Source: Phallusia mammillata (Eukaryota > Chordata > Ascidiacea > Phlebobranchia > Ascidiidae). Taken from it: DNA of 64,000 bases. The first letter of the stretch is position 1; the number at the start of each line of letters is the position of its first letter. The stretch lies in the NCBI GenBank assembly GCA_003260075.1, contig QLIY01000168.1, positions 62,001 through 126,000 on the forward strand. Direction: 5' to 3'. A program made the translations under genes and the position numbers. Shown here piece after piece: positions 1 through 13,700 of the stretch. The notes below the pieces were generated by a model. The model saw nothing but the letters and a program-made list of their open reading frames with translations. It did no database searches and was not told where the DNA came from.

Positions 1-3000
1 AGGACTATTCATTGTTGCGTTAAAATTGTTGTTACAGTCGCACCCTAAGCCTTTAATAAGTCTGTAATCCTCCTACCAGAAAATTGGGCAAGCATTTCAC
101 AAATGACCGCGGGCAAAACTAAGCTCTTTGCTATGACAACAATTTGGAAGAAAATTGACTTGAAACTTTTATAACCTGTTTACTGTTTAACCAAGTACGA
201 AACTACACTTATAAACTTTTTACTACTTCCTTTGACCTATAATGATAAAATGTACATTGTTAAAACGGTTACATCCTAAACCAAATCGTTTTAGCTTAGT
301 TGTGTACAGTAACAAAAGCTTTTCGGACAGTTTTGCATTCAGTGATGTTACTATACCAGAAAACAAGGTTTTAACAAGAAATACAAAACTGACCTAGTTA
401 TTATACTAGTTTTTAAATATAACGCAAGCAACCTTCCTTACTTTTAAGCCTTAGTTCATGGAAAACACACGCATCCTGCCACACAAGCGACATCTGGCTG
501 CATGCATTGCAACAGCGAAACCGATCACTTAAAACACCAAGACATGATGCAGGCCTGCGCATTTCCTAATCGGCGGTTCTTTGCCATTTAGTAGCGCGCG
601 GGAAAAGGAAATTCGGTGAATGCCGGTTGAACGCTTAGGTCGCAAAAATAAAATGTAAGGAGAAAGGTGCCCTCCTAGACCGCGGGCGATTGTTTGGGAA
701 GGAGAATTCGGTATCACAAACACCGCGCGGTTTGTATTTATTTTACGAAACGAACCACACAATAGGCCACATTTTACAGTGATTTGCATTTTTGCACACA
801 GAATATAGGCTATATACATAAATGAACCGAAACATGACATTTGGCCCACTAGTATGCACTAATACAGTTAATGTATAGAAAATTTGATTTAGGTCAATGT
901 AGTCGTTTACGTTTTAAGACTATGCACAAACGTCCGAACCTGGAATACAAAGTGTTTAAAACTTACAAAGAACTTTTATATGACAAAAGATCCACTTACA
1001 TCTTAAATATAGGACTACAGTCTCACAAAAGCAGCACAAGACCCACAAGTTATCCGGTTGCGCCGATATTTGAAAAACAAGTGTTTTAATGTCAAAAACA
1101 CGCTGCTTAAGAAACACTTACATAAGTTACGAGTATGTGCAAACCTGTATTCGACAAGTGCATTTGGGATAAAAACAATACGTAACGTTCGTTGAGCAAA
1201 TACTACGTACAAACTCGTGTACTTTTACCATACATGAGCAACACCAAAATTATACAAATCATCACAGTTAAATTGTGTTAGCTTAAAACAGTTAGCTCTG
1301 CCTATCAGAATGTATCTAGAGCAAGTTAAATCAGAAACTTAGGAACACTATACACTGACTTGAAAACTTATTAAATGAAACACTTAACGGCCGTTTTTTA
1401 TAGCTCGATTGGACGACCTGCACTGATGACAACAGTGATTGCTGAAACGCCTGCATGATTTGTTTCTTAATCAAATAAATCAGAAACGTATGTCAACCTC
1501 CTTAAGACAGCAGCAGGGACATCAGAAACAAACATGTTGAAACTCTGCACAGCTTCCAATAATCGCTGCACACACAGTAGCATCCTGTTTCACACGACAC
1601 AATCTCGTCTTGCAAAATAAGAAAAAAGCGTCACCCATGACTGACCGCAAACCAAAATTGCCGGCTTGTCGTGCCGGGCCTGAGGGAAAATTTCGAATTG
1701 CTTAAAGCGTTTCTTTAGGTTAAAAGCGTCTGTTGTGCCACAATTGTACGCCCAAAGATTTTTTGCACCTTGAAATTCACCAATGTACGTTTTGAGCAAA
1801 TTACAGTTAAAATCTCAGTCACTTTTGGGTTAATTTTAGGAGATTGACCTTCCCAAACTTATACACACCAATCACGACATGTACGTTTAAGTATGGAATG
1901 TCATGCCACAAATGTATAAGACAAAAACAAATAGTTCGTATTAATGGGTACAAAACAAATATCTGTACTTGAACTTTGAACCAAATGTCCTTATCGAAAC
2001 GAAATCACTTGTTGAAATCTCGCAACGAAAACACATCTTGAAGTCGGTTGGACAAAATGCAGCCTAATAGCAACAGTTTATAGAATGCGTTGCTTGGATG
2101 GTATTAAGCTTTCCTACCAACGGTTGTACAAAGGTAGGCTTCATTGAAACATATTCTTGATTTTTTTTATTCCTTGCTGCAATGATAAACTAAAGCAAAT
2201 TTACAAGTAATAGCAGCTTCCGAAACCGTTAATTGCTATAGGTTTTCATAAGTACATCTTTCATAAGCTTGGTGACATGATAACTACACCAATTTCAAAA
2301 GTGTGTACATTTAATTATAATCCCGGAACTGAACGTCCGTATCATAAAGCAAAACCAGCAATTTTGTCAAACAATACTCGCTTAGTTGCTGTGACACACA
2401 GTACTAGATGAAAGTCACAGCCTTCTCCAAAACTGCAAGCTAAACATTAGGTCAAATTGACCAAGCAGGTACTAGCCACTACCTTTTACCTGATTCTTTC
2501 CCTTAAACCACAGGCGTTTTTCATTGACAAGGTAAACAGCAAGGCGTCTGGTGTTTAGGCGTTCGTTGTTTGTTTGTGACTTAACAATGGCATTTAATTG
2601 ACCCTGCCGCGACCTACCAAAAGTGGCGTTTCTCTTGAGTTCACTTAATTGGTTGAATTGTATTGAAGTAATGCAATTCGCTGTTACTTCAGTTGCGCGA
2701 ATTGCTCTTTATAAATTAAGTGAATTAAGTTTCTTTTTACCTTTTTAAACTTACAAATCGACAGTTTGGGAAAAACACTTCGTGGTATTTTCAGTGAGGA
2801 AAAATGTTTTTTTGTGGTTTCTGGGGGAATTTGAAATTTCGCAAAAAAAATTGTGCTGGTAAGCTTATTGGTTTGAGAGAACTGCAAATGGACCGTGTGC
2901 AAATTAGGCGTTTTTCGCTTCCGTTTAACGCAACTTTGTTAAAAGCCTGTATTCCACACGAATATGACCTATAAGTTAGTATAACAGAAAAATTGTTGTT

Positions 3001-3140
3001 TGTTGTGGAACGCTTTTGATGCAATGTTGCATGTAGGCTAAAAAAATGCACTACTAGTAAGCATTCCTTTTGAAAAAAATCCAAAACATTATGTACTTTT
3101 TGGTGTTAAAAAACAAAACTATTTTAGGAACAAAAGCAGT
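1..3140. other. Intergenic sequence, no gene recognised
   Basis: No reading frame here shows splice-linked coding structure or a recognisable domain. The short open frames are AT-rich and biased in composition, as expected by chance. Part of the right end is probably the 3' flank of ccdc40. I see no RNA gene and no element with clear terminal repeats. Confidence 0.6.
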
Positions 3141-3146
3141 TTTATT
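3141..3146 (-). terminator. Candidate poly(A) signal of ccdc40
   Basis: TTTATT on the plus strand reads AATAAA on the minus strand, about 150 bases past the ccdc40 stop. It is the first canonical hexamer downstream. The cleavage site itself cannot be seen. Confidence 0.5.
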
Positions 3147-3293
3147 TCTGAAAACAGAACAATACATTAATGCTGCTGCAAAAAAAACACAGGGCGCAAA
3201 AAACGTTCCATGCCTTGTATTTATCGCACCGTTGCTGCACGATATTACAAAACAAATCCTAAAACGTGATGTCATCGGTTAATGACGTCACGA

Positions 3294-6200
3294 CTAGCTT
3301 GCGAAGTCGTCCTGAGGTCCGTGGATGGTTGCTATGCGACGGACGGCCTGTTGAGCATGCGGAAAGTCCTGACTGATTCGATCCAAGATGTTGATCATGT
3401 GATGCATGCGATCCTCCTGTCGCTGCAGCTGTTGCCATGGTTACACAATATAAGGCGTTAGAGTGGGATTTGACAATAAAATTTTAAAAAAAATGGTAGT
3501 TTCAAATGTTTTCATTTTTGGCATTTTTAACTATTTTGGGACTGCTATTGTCTGTCGCTCTATATATTGATCCATGGTTTGGTGCTCTTTCTATGAAGTT
3601 AGTCAACAAGTAGCCGTACTTAACCATATTAATGTCACTTTTCATCCATGATGTGCCCTTATACGTTCGATTGATAACCGGTTTAGGAGAAACATGGCCA
3701 AAGAACCACGGCATTTCGCTGCTGCTGTTGCCATGGTTACAAACAACGCATTACAAAATGTAACCCCCCCCCCTCCATGGTTTGGTGCTCTTTCTATGAA
3801 GTTAGTCAACAAGTAGCCGTAGACAAATGTTGAATGTAGACAAATGTTGTGAGTTTAAAAGTTTTTATTTTGGTGTCGTATTGTAAGACTGGTATATACT
3901 GTGGCTCCATTCATTGATCTACATTCAGTGTTTTGGTTGGGTTTCCGTTTGTGTGTACCTCACATATTTAAAAGCTTTTAACTTACCTCTGTGTTGAGAG
4001 CATCCTCAGTCTGACATATTGGTGTGTATTTTGCCGTCTTGAGCGACTGCAGATGTTTCACCTTAGTCTGCTTTGAGACTAGCTCGTTCAAGTTCTATAA
4101 AAACAATGGCTAACGGAATAAATCAAAAGATACACCAACTTATGGCATTTATATTGTTTCGATACAACATCCTAACAATCTTTGGCGAATAAATACAAAA
4201 GTTTACAAGCCCCCCCCCCCTATATTGTTTCGATACAACATCCTAACAATCTTTGGCGAATAAATACAGAAGTTTACAAAATAAATTGTGTATGTTGGCC
4301 TTCAAGCAATACTACAAAGCTTTTAACATCAGCAAATAGAAAGAACTGGGAAGTTAAAATGATCAACCGCTTACGTTAAGGACATTTCATCAAAGCGTTT
4401 CTGTCATCACGCAAAATAAAATGTAGGTGAACAAGATAACCTAACAAGCCATCCGCAGCATAGGGACGATTTACAATGTAATTCATAGCACCGGGGCTTA
4501 CCCTCATTTTGACTTCTTCCCAGCGCTCACAGTCGCCATCTAGTGTATCGACCGTTCCCTGTAGTTGCTGCACAGTGATTTGTTTCTCTTCCAAGTTTCT
4601 ATTGATCTCCGACTGGTTCTCACGCAGTTGTCTTATGTCGTCATCACACGATGACGCATCCTAAATGTGACGTCATAATTGGGTAATTCAACTTGACGAT
4701 CATATATTGCACAACATAAACGTAAGCTGGAATAAAAAAATAAAAAAATTCAACTTCGGGGTTGGGATTTGAACCACGAACCTTTTGAGTTTGCTTGATC
4801 TTTTTGTCAAGGTTGATAAGCGTCTTTTGGAAAGCTCCTTTAGTTGGAGTTTTTCTGTCCAGTTTCGATTGAGCCTCTCCTCTGGTTACTATGGTTTCAC
4901 GCCTGGAAACCACTTGCTCCATCTCTCGCATCATGATGTCTTGCTGCTTCATCAGTTGTGTGTATCGCACCTGTAACGTAAGCAGTGACCTAAGCAACGC
5001 GTTCGATTACGTAGTTGATACAAGTGGTGACGTAAACAATTCATAAACTACACACGAACTAAAAACAACCTAAAAACTACAAACGAATTCCAGAGGTTAT
5101 TTTGTGGAAAATACGTTAGTAGTGTCTGCTAGTTAATTATGACGTCACAAGTAATGTTACCTGCATTCTATGAATTTCGGCTTTCATTGCTCTCATCTCT
5201 CCCTGACCGACCTCAGAATCAACGGCGGCCCGAGTTTCTTTGGCGAGTTGCGTTTTCTTTTCCCACAACATGATTTGTCTCCTGCGGAAAAAACATAAAC
5301 TGGTCAGAAAATGCCACACAAAACAAATTCTGAAATGGTTCGCTTGGGCATTACAGGGTAAAAAGAGAAACAAATATTTTAAAAACCCTCTGCTTGGGTG
5401 GTTTATTAAATTAGAAATATTTTTACGTTACAAGGCCTATTTATGTATCCACCGTTTCTGATTTCAAATAGGTTTCAAAAGCTTATTAGGCAAATTTGCT
5501 GTCATATTTTAGCGAGGAACGACATCAAATACAGCCAATGTTTTTAACACAAGTCGCAAGAAGTAGAATGTTTGACGGACAGATTAATTATTGACATAAG
5601 GAACTTTAACTAGTATTTATGTTGGAAGTCAAGTTTCAAGGGGAAGACCCACAACTGCAACTTACTCTGCTTCGATGAGATTATTGAGTAACTTTTCTTT
5701 TTCGTCTTTCAGGTTGTCGAGTTTATGTTGCATTTGAATCGACTCCAACTCGGCCTCCCCCCCCCCCCAACTGCAACTTACTCTGCTTCGATGAGATTAT
5801 TGAGTAACTTTTCTTTCTCGTCTTTCAGGTTGTCGAGTTTATGTTGCATTTGAATCGATTCCAACTCGGCCTCCTAAACCAAAACAAAAGTTGTCAATAG
5901 AAATTTTTCGCAAACCAAACGGCATAAAACTTTCCAATAACATACACAAAAAATGTATACCAAAAAAATCACACAATCTCAAAGTCAAAATGCATGCAAA
6001 GGCTCTTGTTGAAAAATATGGCAAGATAAGTAATAAACAGTTTACCTTCAATTCTTGCATACCCCCCCCCCAAGTCGTTTATTTAAGAAATTTATATATT
6101 TGGTCAATGTTATACCCATATGTACAGTAAATATTACACGAAAAAAATCAGACCATGTTTTGTTTTAAAAAAAAAATATTGAAAAATTGGAAGTTTAATA

Positions 6201-7156
6201 CTGTTTAGAGATATACATATTCTTATTGGTAAATATTTAAGTGATAAACGTATTAACTATGTTACACAATGTGTGCTTTTAAGGCATTAAGAAAGTTACC
6301 TTCAATTCTTGCATGAACTCGTTCTCAGTAAGACTGTTGCCTTGTTCCAAAGTCTCCTGCAAGCCTTTCTCCTTGGTGAGCAATGTATTAAGTTTGATCA
6401 TGGCGTTCTGCATATTTCGCACAGATCTGTTAATGTCATTTTGCTCCTGAACTTGCTGCTCGATCTCGCCTGAAAAATACCATTTGTTTATATTGGGCCT
6501 GAATATTAAACCTACAGAAGCAGGGTAGTATACGGATTCCTATGTATTATCAAAACAGAATAAAAATGGTATGTGCCAGAACTAGCACATGGCATGCTTT
6601 AGTTTTGACTGGTAAATACATCAACATAGATTGATTTTATGTTCGTAACAAGTATTTTCACTATAAGCAAGTTCTTCCATCATTACCAACGTAGAAATAT
6701 ACTTTTAATTTAAGCGTTGTACGTTATGCACCAAAAACTATGTTTTTTCAAAGTGTACATTTTTAGGGAAATTATAACCAAAGTTTGCTATTACAGTAAT
6801 GTGAGTTACATAGAACGGAGTAGGGTTTTTGCTTTATTATTATAGAGTGCTTAACATCTTAAATGAATACAATGATAGGTTTTTAAAATCACCCCCCCCC
6901 CTGTTTATATTGGGCCTGAATATTAAACCTACAGAAGCAGGGTAGTATATGAATTCCTATGTATATCGAAACATAATAAAAATGGTAAGTGCCAGACCTT
7001 GCATAAAACGTTCTTTAGTTTGAACAGGTTAATACATCAACATGGATTGTTTTTATATTCGTAACAAGTGTTTTCGCTATAGGTAAGTTTTTCAGTCATT
7101 ACCAACGTAGAAATATACTTTTTATTTAAGCGTGGTACGTCATGCATAAAAAACTA

Positions 7157-7224
<68 letters not shown>

Positions 7225-7646
7225 TACGTATGAATAGCTGTTGCTGCCAGGCACACTGTATCAACAATTATTATCAACAAAAATCCCCCCCCCCAAATGA
7301 TAAAAGCAGGCTTTCAGCTACCGATGTGTGTGTATCTTTGGTTTAAGGTTTAACTTCAGAATTTACCACTGTCATTTTAAAAAGTTGGCCCTGGTCCCCC
7401 CCCCCAAATGATAAAAGCAGGCTTTCAGCTACCGATGTGTGTGTATCTTTGGTCTAAGGTTTAACTTCAGAATTTACCACTGTCATTTTAAAAAGTTGAC
7501 CCTGGCATATAATATCAAGATTTACTTAAATTCCCGTTTAAAAATAAAGGATTCTTTACAGCGTTTTTTTAAAGATTTTAGTAAATGAATTTTAGAAGTT
7601 TCCATCAAATGTACAATATGCTGCACGTAAATGAATTATACATAAT

Positions 7647-7703
<57 letters not shown>

Positions 7704-10700
7704 ATTGTGTTTTATGATGTGTCATTATACTGATGAAGGCGTCTCTTACGTCAAACCGTCGTTTTTTCTCAAATAAAAATCTGCTGAATCAGCAAAAAAT
7801 TTCTACATAATATACGCATGTACTTAAACTTACCTTCGATTCTCAACTTCTTCTGAGTGAGAATAGTTCTTTGTTTTTTCAGATTCTCGACGTCAGAATT
7901 TTGTTGGTCTCTGTCCTTGCTGAGGCGAACTAGCTCGTGTTGTTGTCGCAGCCAGAACTGCTGGAGATCGGTGATTCCCTGCGAAGCTCCCTCGATCTGC
8001 TTGTTCAGCGAATTCACTTGGATCTCAAGTGGTCCAATCTCTTCACCCTGGGAAGCAAATGAAATCATATTTAATTGGAACCTAAGCAAGATCATATTTG
8101 AGAAAAATATTTGAACTATATTATGGACAAAGATTTTAATGTGGATGGTAAGTACACTGTAACTAAAAATAGGACATATGTGTTTTTTTTACTAACATTA
8201 AGGGCATTGCCAGTACCTTATTCAAATAGAATTTTAAAAAAACCCCCCCCCCAGATCATATTTGAGAAAAATATTTGAACTATATTATGGACAAAGATTT
8301 AAATGTGGATTGTTATAAGTACACTGTAACTAAAAATAGGGCAGGTGAACAAAAGTGTTTTTTTTACTAACATTGAAGGCATTGCCAGTACCTTATTCAA
8401 ATAGAATTTAAAAAAGATTTACTCAGTGTCAAATATAAAAGCTCATTTACATTGACAAGCAGTTTAGGATTTTATACCACACCAATTATCTTATTTTCGT
8501 GATCTTTCATATCAAAAAATTGATAAATTATAAATTTATTGTTGTTTTTGTTTTTCAGTTTACAATTTATTAAGAAACCATTTAGTTATTTTCTAAAACA
8601 CTTCAGAAATAATTATATGAAGGACCTATAAAAACATAAAATCGAAAGTATCAGTCCAAAAAGTCGCAACAACTGACGTCAATGACGTCACATAACGTAC
8701 CCCGCTTGAGGACACGAGTTGGTCAAGTCGTTTGTTGTACTGGTCAATTGTCGTCTGTTTGCGTTCGATGACGGCGTTACGCTTTGATGCCTCCTGTTCC
8801 GCTCGACTGATCAGCTCATTCTTGGATCTGATGTCATGTTCCAGTTCATCGCGTTCGTGGTTGAGATGACGTATGCGTGACGTACACTCCGAGTATTGGA
8901 GCGAGCAACGAGCCATTTCGTTTTCCACCATTGCGTAATCCGCTTCCTGTGTGACGTGGAGACGTAATAAAGTGGTTATTGTTACGTCACAGTTTTTAGC
9001 AAATAATTGTTTTTTTCCAAAAATTTTAGTTGCACTTAGATTTTTTACGGAAAATTCAGTTTTAACAATAATTTAGAGGCGTTTAAAAATATTCAATGAA
9101 TAATGTACAAAAATCACATTACGTTAGGCTTATAAGAAGGGTTATTTCGATATATTGCCAGTCGTTTAGGCATTTTCATGCAGCAAGACAAAGATTATAA
9201 TTCTAGCATGCGGTGGGATTCGAACCCACGACAGGAGCCATTTCTTAACTATTTCAAACAAATGTACCAAATAAACAGGCACGTACCAGTTTCTTTTTGG
9301 TCTCTCTCATTTTTTCAGTCATTTTTCCCCCCCCCCTCCACCATTGCGTAATCCGCTTCCTGTGTGACGCCAGAAAGTGGTAATTGTTACGCAACAGTTT
9401 ACCAAATACCTATTCCTGAAAATTTTAGTTGTACTTGAATTTTACGGAAAATTCAGGTTTTAATAATAATTTAATGGCGTTAAAAATGATCAATGTAAAA
9501 CACAAAAAAACACTTTACGTTAGGTCTATAACAGAGGCGTTAATCAAAATGAGACAGTCGTTTAGGTATTCAAGCAACAAGACACAGGTCATAAAATCTC
9601 GATAAAATCTGTGGTGGGATTCGAACTCTCGACATAAGCCAATTTGAAAAAAAGTACCATAATTATAACTACAATAATACTTGGTTAAACTGGATCTTCG
9701 CCTGATTCGGAAAAAACTCGAGGTACAAATGATTTGTAATTTGTTAAGTCTTTACCTGACCGACATCGGTTAATCCGGATCTTTGCATAATGTGGACAAT
9801 TGTTTTGGTCCAAACGGGTCCCAGAATAACCGAGGTTTACTGTATTTCGAACATTCCATGATGGAATAAAACTTACCAGTTTCTTTTTGGTCTCTCTCAT
9901 CTTTTCAGTCATTTTGATGGTATAGGTTTGTGCCTTGTCAGCAGTCAGTTGTTGTTGAAGGTCTTTGAGGATTGCATCTTCAAGTGCCACCTTCTCTGTG
10001 TATTCACGTTCAATCTGCTTTCTCAGTGCGTTGATTTCATTCAGCTTCATTGATCGCTCCTACAAACATAAAACGTTTGAAGTTAACCGAAAGATCGCAT
10101 GTAACTGTGATCCAGTGTATCTACACAAAAAGTGCTTTGTTTTTAAGAAATTTGTTCAAACATATATGAGACTTTAGGGGTGAATTTCACGTAATTTACT
10201 AAAAAACAAATTTTTGAATCAATTTTAAACCATTAAAAACAAGTTTTTTTGGAGCATATAATTTTGGCTTTCACGTCTAACCAAGTAAAAGTTTAGAAAA
10301 AGGTAAAAAATCTAATGTAAGTAACACTTTATTACTTTTTATCAATTACTGCTATTGTCTTTAAAAGTAATTACCCATTGTTTACATTTTCTTCGCCAAC
10401 ATAAAATAATGTCACAATTAAGAACTTATTCCACCTCTTAACATTGACGAAATGACAGTTATAGAGCATACAAAATCCCTTTACCAAATTACACAGATTT
10501 TTACCACTTTATCTTACCGTGGTGCTCTTGTTCAAGGCTTGCTCAGTTTCATGCAGCGTTCTACTGTAGGTGCCGTATTGCTGTTTCAAGGCATCTTGTT
10601 TCAGCAGATTCTGTTTGATCTGTTTCTTGGTCATTCCTATGTCCATATCGGTTTTGTTAAGAACCATCGTAAGAGTTTCGTTCCGCTCCTCCTCTTTCTG

Positions 10701-13700
10701 GATTGACCTCTTGTAACCCCCGATCTCGGTTTCGAGGGATTTAACTTGTTGGCTGGCCAAGCTGTGTTAAAAGAAAACTTACCTTCAATCATAACTTACA
10801 ATAAATTCGTATAATATTCGTTTACACTGGGCCAAGTTATTAAGCCAAAGTGGAAACAAATATTTTTAAATTAAAAGGGTTTCTTAGGTAAATGCAAAAG
10901 AGTGAAAGTTTCACACACATAAAAAATAGAGGCTTAAGTTTCAGATTTTTCTAACCAATGTCTTATCATATGTGGGAAGGCTTGGGAGACAAGCTAGATT
11001 CGACACAATCCTGGTGTGCAATATGTTTCCTACATGAATATTCCGTGATTGCTGGTCTGTACGAACGCTTTAGAACTGGTTGCAATATTGTATTTACACT
11101 TTCCTTAGATTACTACAGTTGGTTTGGAGACAGCATATAGCGTATTTAGGAATCCCAGGTATCTGCTTCAAATACATAAGTTTCACCTTAAAGCTTCCTG
11201 CATAGCGGCGTGTGCTTCGTCTCTACGCTTCATACCAATCAAACTTGAATTCCATTGCTGGTAAAGCTGTTTCTTTTCCAATTCGATTGCCTGATACAAA
11301 AAATACGTGTTGCCTGTCATTAAAAACTACAACTGAGATGTGTTTTAAAGTGTAGAACGCCGTTCATAAAATCCTTTTATTATCTTTAAATTGTAGCATT
11401 TCGAAAACGTATTGTTCATTTGAGCGTAATCTTATTTTCAAACAGTACATTTTAGAGTTGTAAGTGAGGCCGAAATTATCAGGTCAAGTTCGGGCGGATA
11501 TTTGAATCAAACAGGCTTGATTAACGCCTGACTTCACAGACGGCATTATTTGTTCCACAATTTTACCAAATTTCGGGCTTCCAATATCAGTGTTTTAAAT
11601 ATTCGGGTGTTGTTAGATTTAGGTTTGAACTTTCGGATTCGGACAGTTTATAACTCCTGTACATTTAAACAATATTTTTGACACAATTCTCGCTTTGCTG
11701 AAACTAACATAACCGAAAAAAATGATTTTGCATTGTTATAACTAACATTGACACAACATCTGTCACTTGTTCGTCTTCAAAAGATGGACTTACCTCGATC
11801 TCTTCCTTGGCCTCGCTTAGAGCTTGTTTCGCTGCGATGGTCTCTTCAGACTGAGCAGATTGCTGGGCTTCGTACATGGCAATGTTTTCACGCAACTGGT
11901 CCACTCGCTCGGTGAGCATTGCGACATGGAGATCCTGTAAACGTAAGTAAACCATTAGTAAATTACAAACAACTTTTTCAAGATTTAAACAAAACTGAAC
12001 CATGTTTTGTGGTGTTAAATTTTTTCAACCCAGTGGTTCCAAACATTTTGAAAATGAAAACCTTTTGTATGTAAAACCATTTGTATGTCGATTTATTAAG
12101 TTTGCCTGCCCCCCAATACAGCTATGTCCATTTTACAAACTAAATATTTAAATATATTTTTTTGCACTTGCAGACCCTATGGAACCATTCAGCCGGCAGA
12201 TAGGGGGGTCAACGAACCCCAGGTCGGGAAGCACAGACATATGTTTTCATGTTAATTTCTGTTTAGCCATCACAACATAGTTTTAAACTTAAAATCAGGC
12301 AAAGAAAGAGTTTCTAAAATAACACAGGCATTTCATAATTGTGGGTATTGTCATTTTTCTATTAAAATAGAATCAATACCTTCATAGATTATAAAATTGA
12401 TGTAAAACTAACAGAATAGAAAAATATTTTAGTTGAAGCTGTTAAGGGCACTTGATTTTGAATAATAATTCGGATTTAAATCGCCCAGTTGTAATTATAA
12501 AGCGTTATGTGTCATGGAAAACACGGTTCAATTGTCGACAAAATAGTCAACTGTTTAATTATCTCAAAAAATACATCATTCAATTTTCATACCTGTCGCT
12601 TTTTGTCCTGTTCTGCTTGACTAACTTCAACCTCAGCCTTCTCTGCAGCTCTTTTCATCACAGCAATATCGGAGCGAATGTCTTCTTTGGCATTTTGCAT
12701 GTAATAAAGCCGCGTTGCCAAATTCTCCACTTCTGTTTGCAACTCAGCATCTGAAAAATCATAAAGTTTATTATTTACCAAAAAACCTAAATAACAATGG
12801 GACATAATTCATTTTTTTATCATTTAAGTTTGGAAAAAATATTTCTACAAGCAGTTTCAATTTACAACCTTAAGCTATATTACCATCAAAATGTTGAACC
12901 ATTTAATCTCTAAATGTAAGTAATTTTTTCCTTCTGAAATATGGTAAAAATGAAATTGAATAGCAAATTTACTAGAAGGTTAATGTGCTCCAATAGTAAG
13001 TGATACGCTAAACAAAAGAATTTTTAAAGAGAGTGGGGTATTCTGCATGTTGTACTAGATCAGGGGTGTGCAACCTTTGTCAGTGTAGGGTCATATATAT
13101 TATAATGGTTGGATCGTTTTTAGATCGCGGGACGCATCTTTATACAAACAAGGTGATTTTACCCAATATGCCTATGTTGATTTAACAAGTAAAATTTGCA
13201 TTTGATTTTAGCCACATTATTGTCAGGTAGCAGAAAAATAGCTCTGGGCATATTGATCTGCTCAAAAATATGTAATAATTCGATCCGTTTTCTAGTACAT
13301 TTGAAATCCAAGCGGCTCTGCGGGCCGCACAACCTTAACTCAATGGGCTGCAGGTTGCACACCCCTGTACTAGATAATGCATATTTAATTGTCTTACTCT
13401 TTTTTCGCTCTTTTGTAGCAAGAGTCTGCACTTTCTTGTAATTGTCTCTCAATTTATTCAAAACATCTTCATGATTTCGTCGATTTTCTGCTGAGTCAGC
13501 ATGTTTGTCATGGAGTTGTTCCAGATTGGCTTGTTGCCGTGCCAACTCTTGTTGAACTCCGTAGAGAGTAACACCGACCTCCTCTCGTGTGGTTTTCTTC
13601 CGTTTCAAATCATCAATCTAGAAAAGGCAGATTTTAGATTTTCGGTTTAATTTCAGTTTTAAGGTAAAATAGACAACAACTACAAAATAGTTTAAGATAC

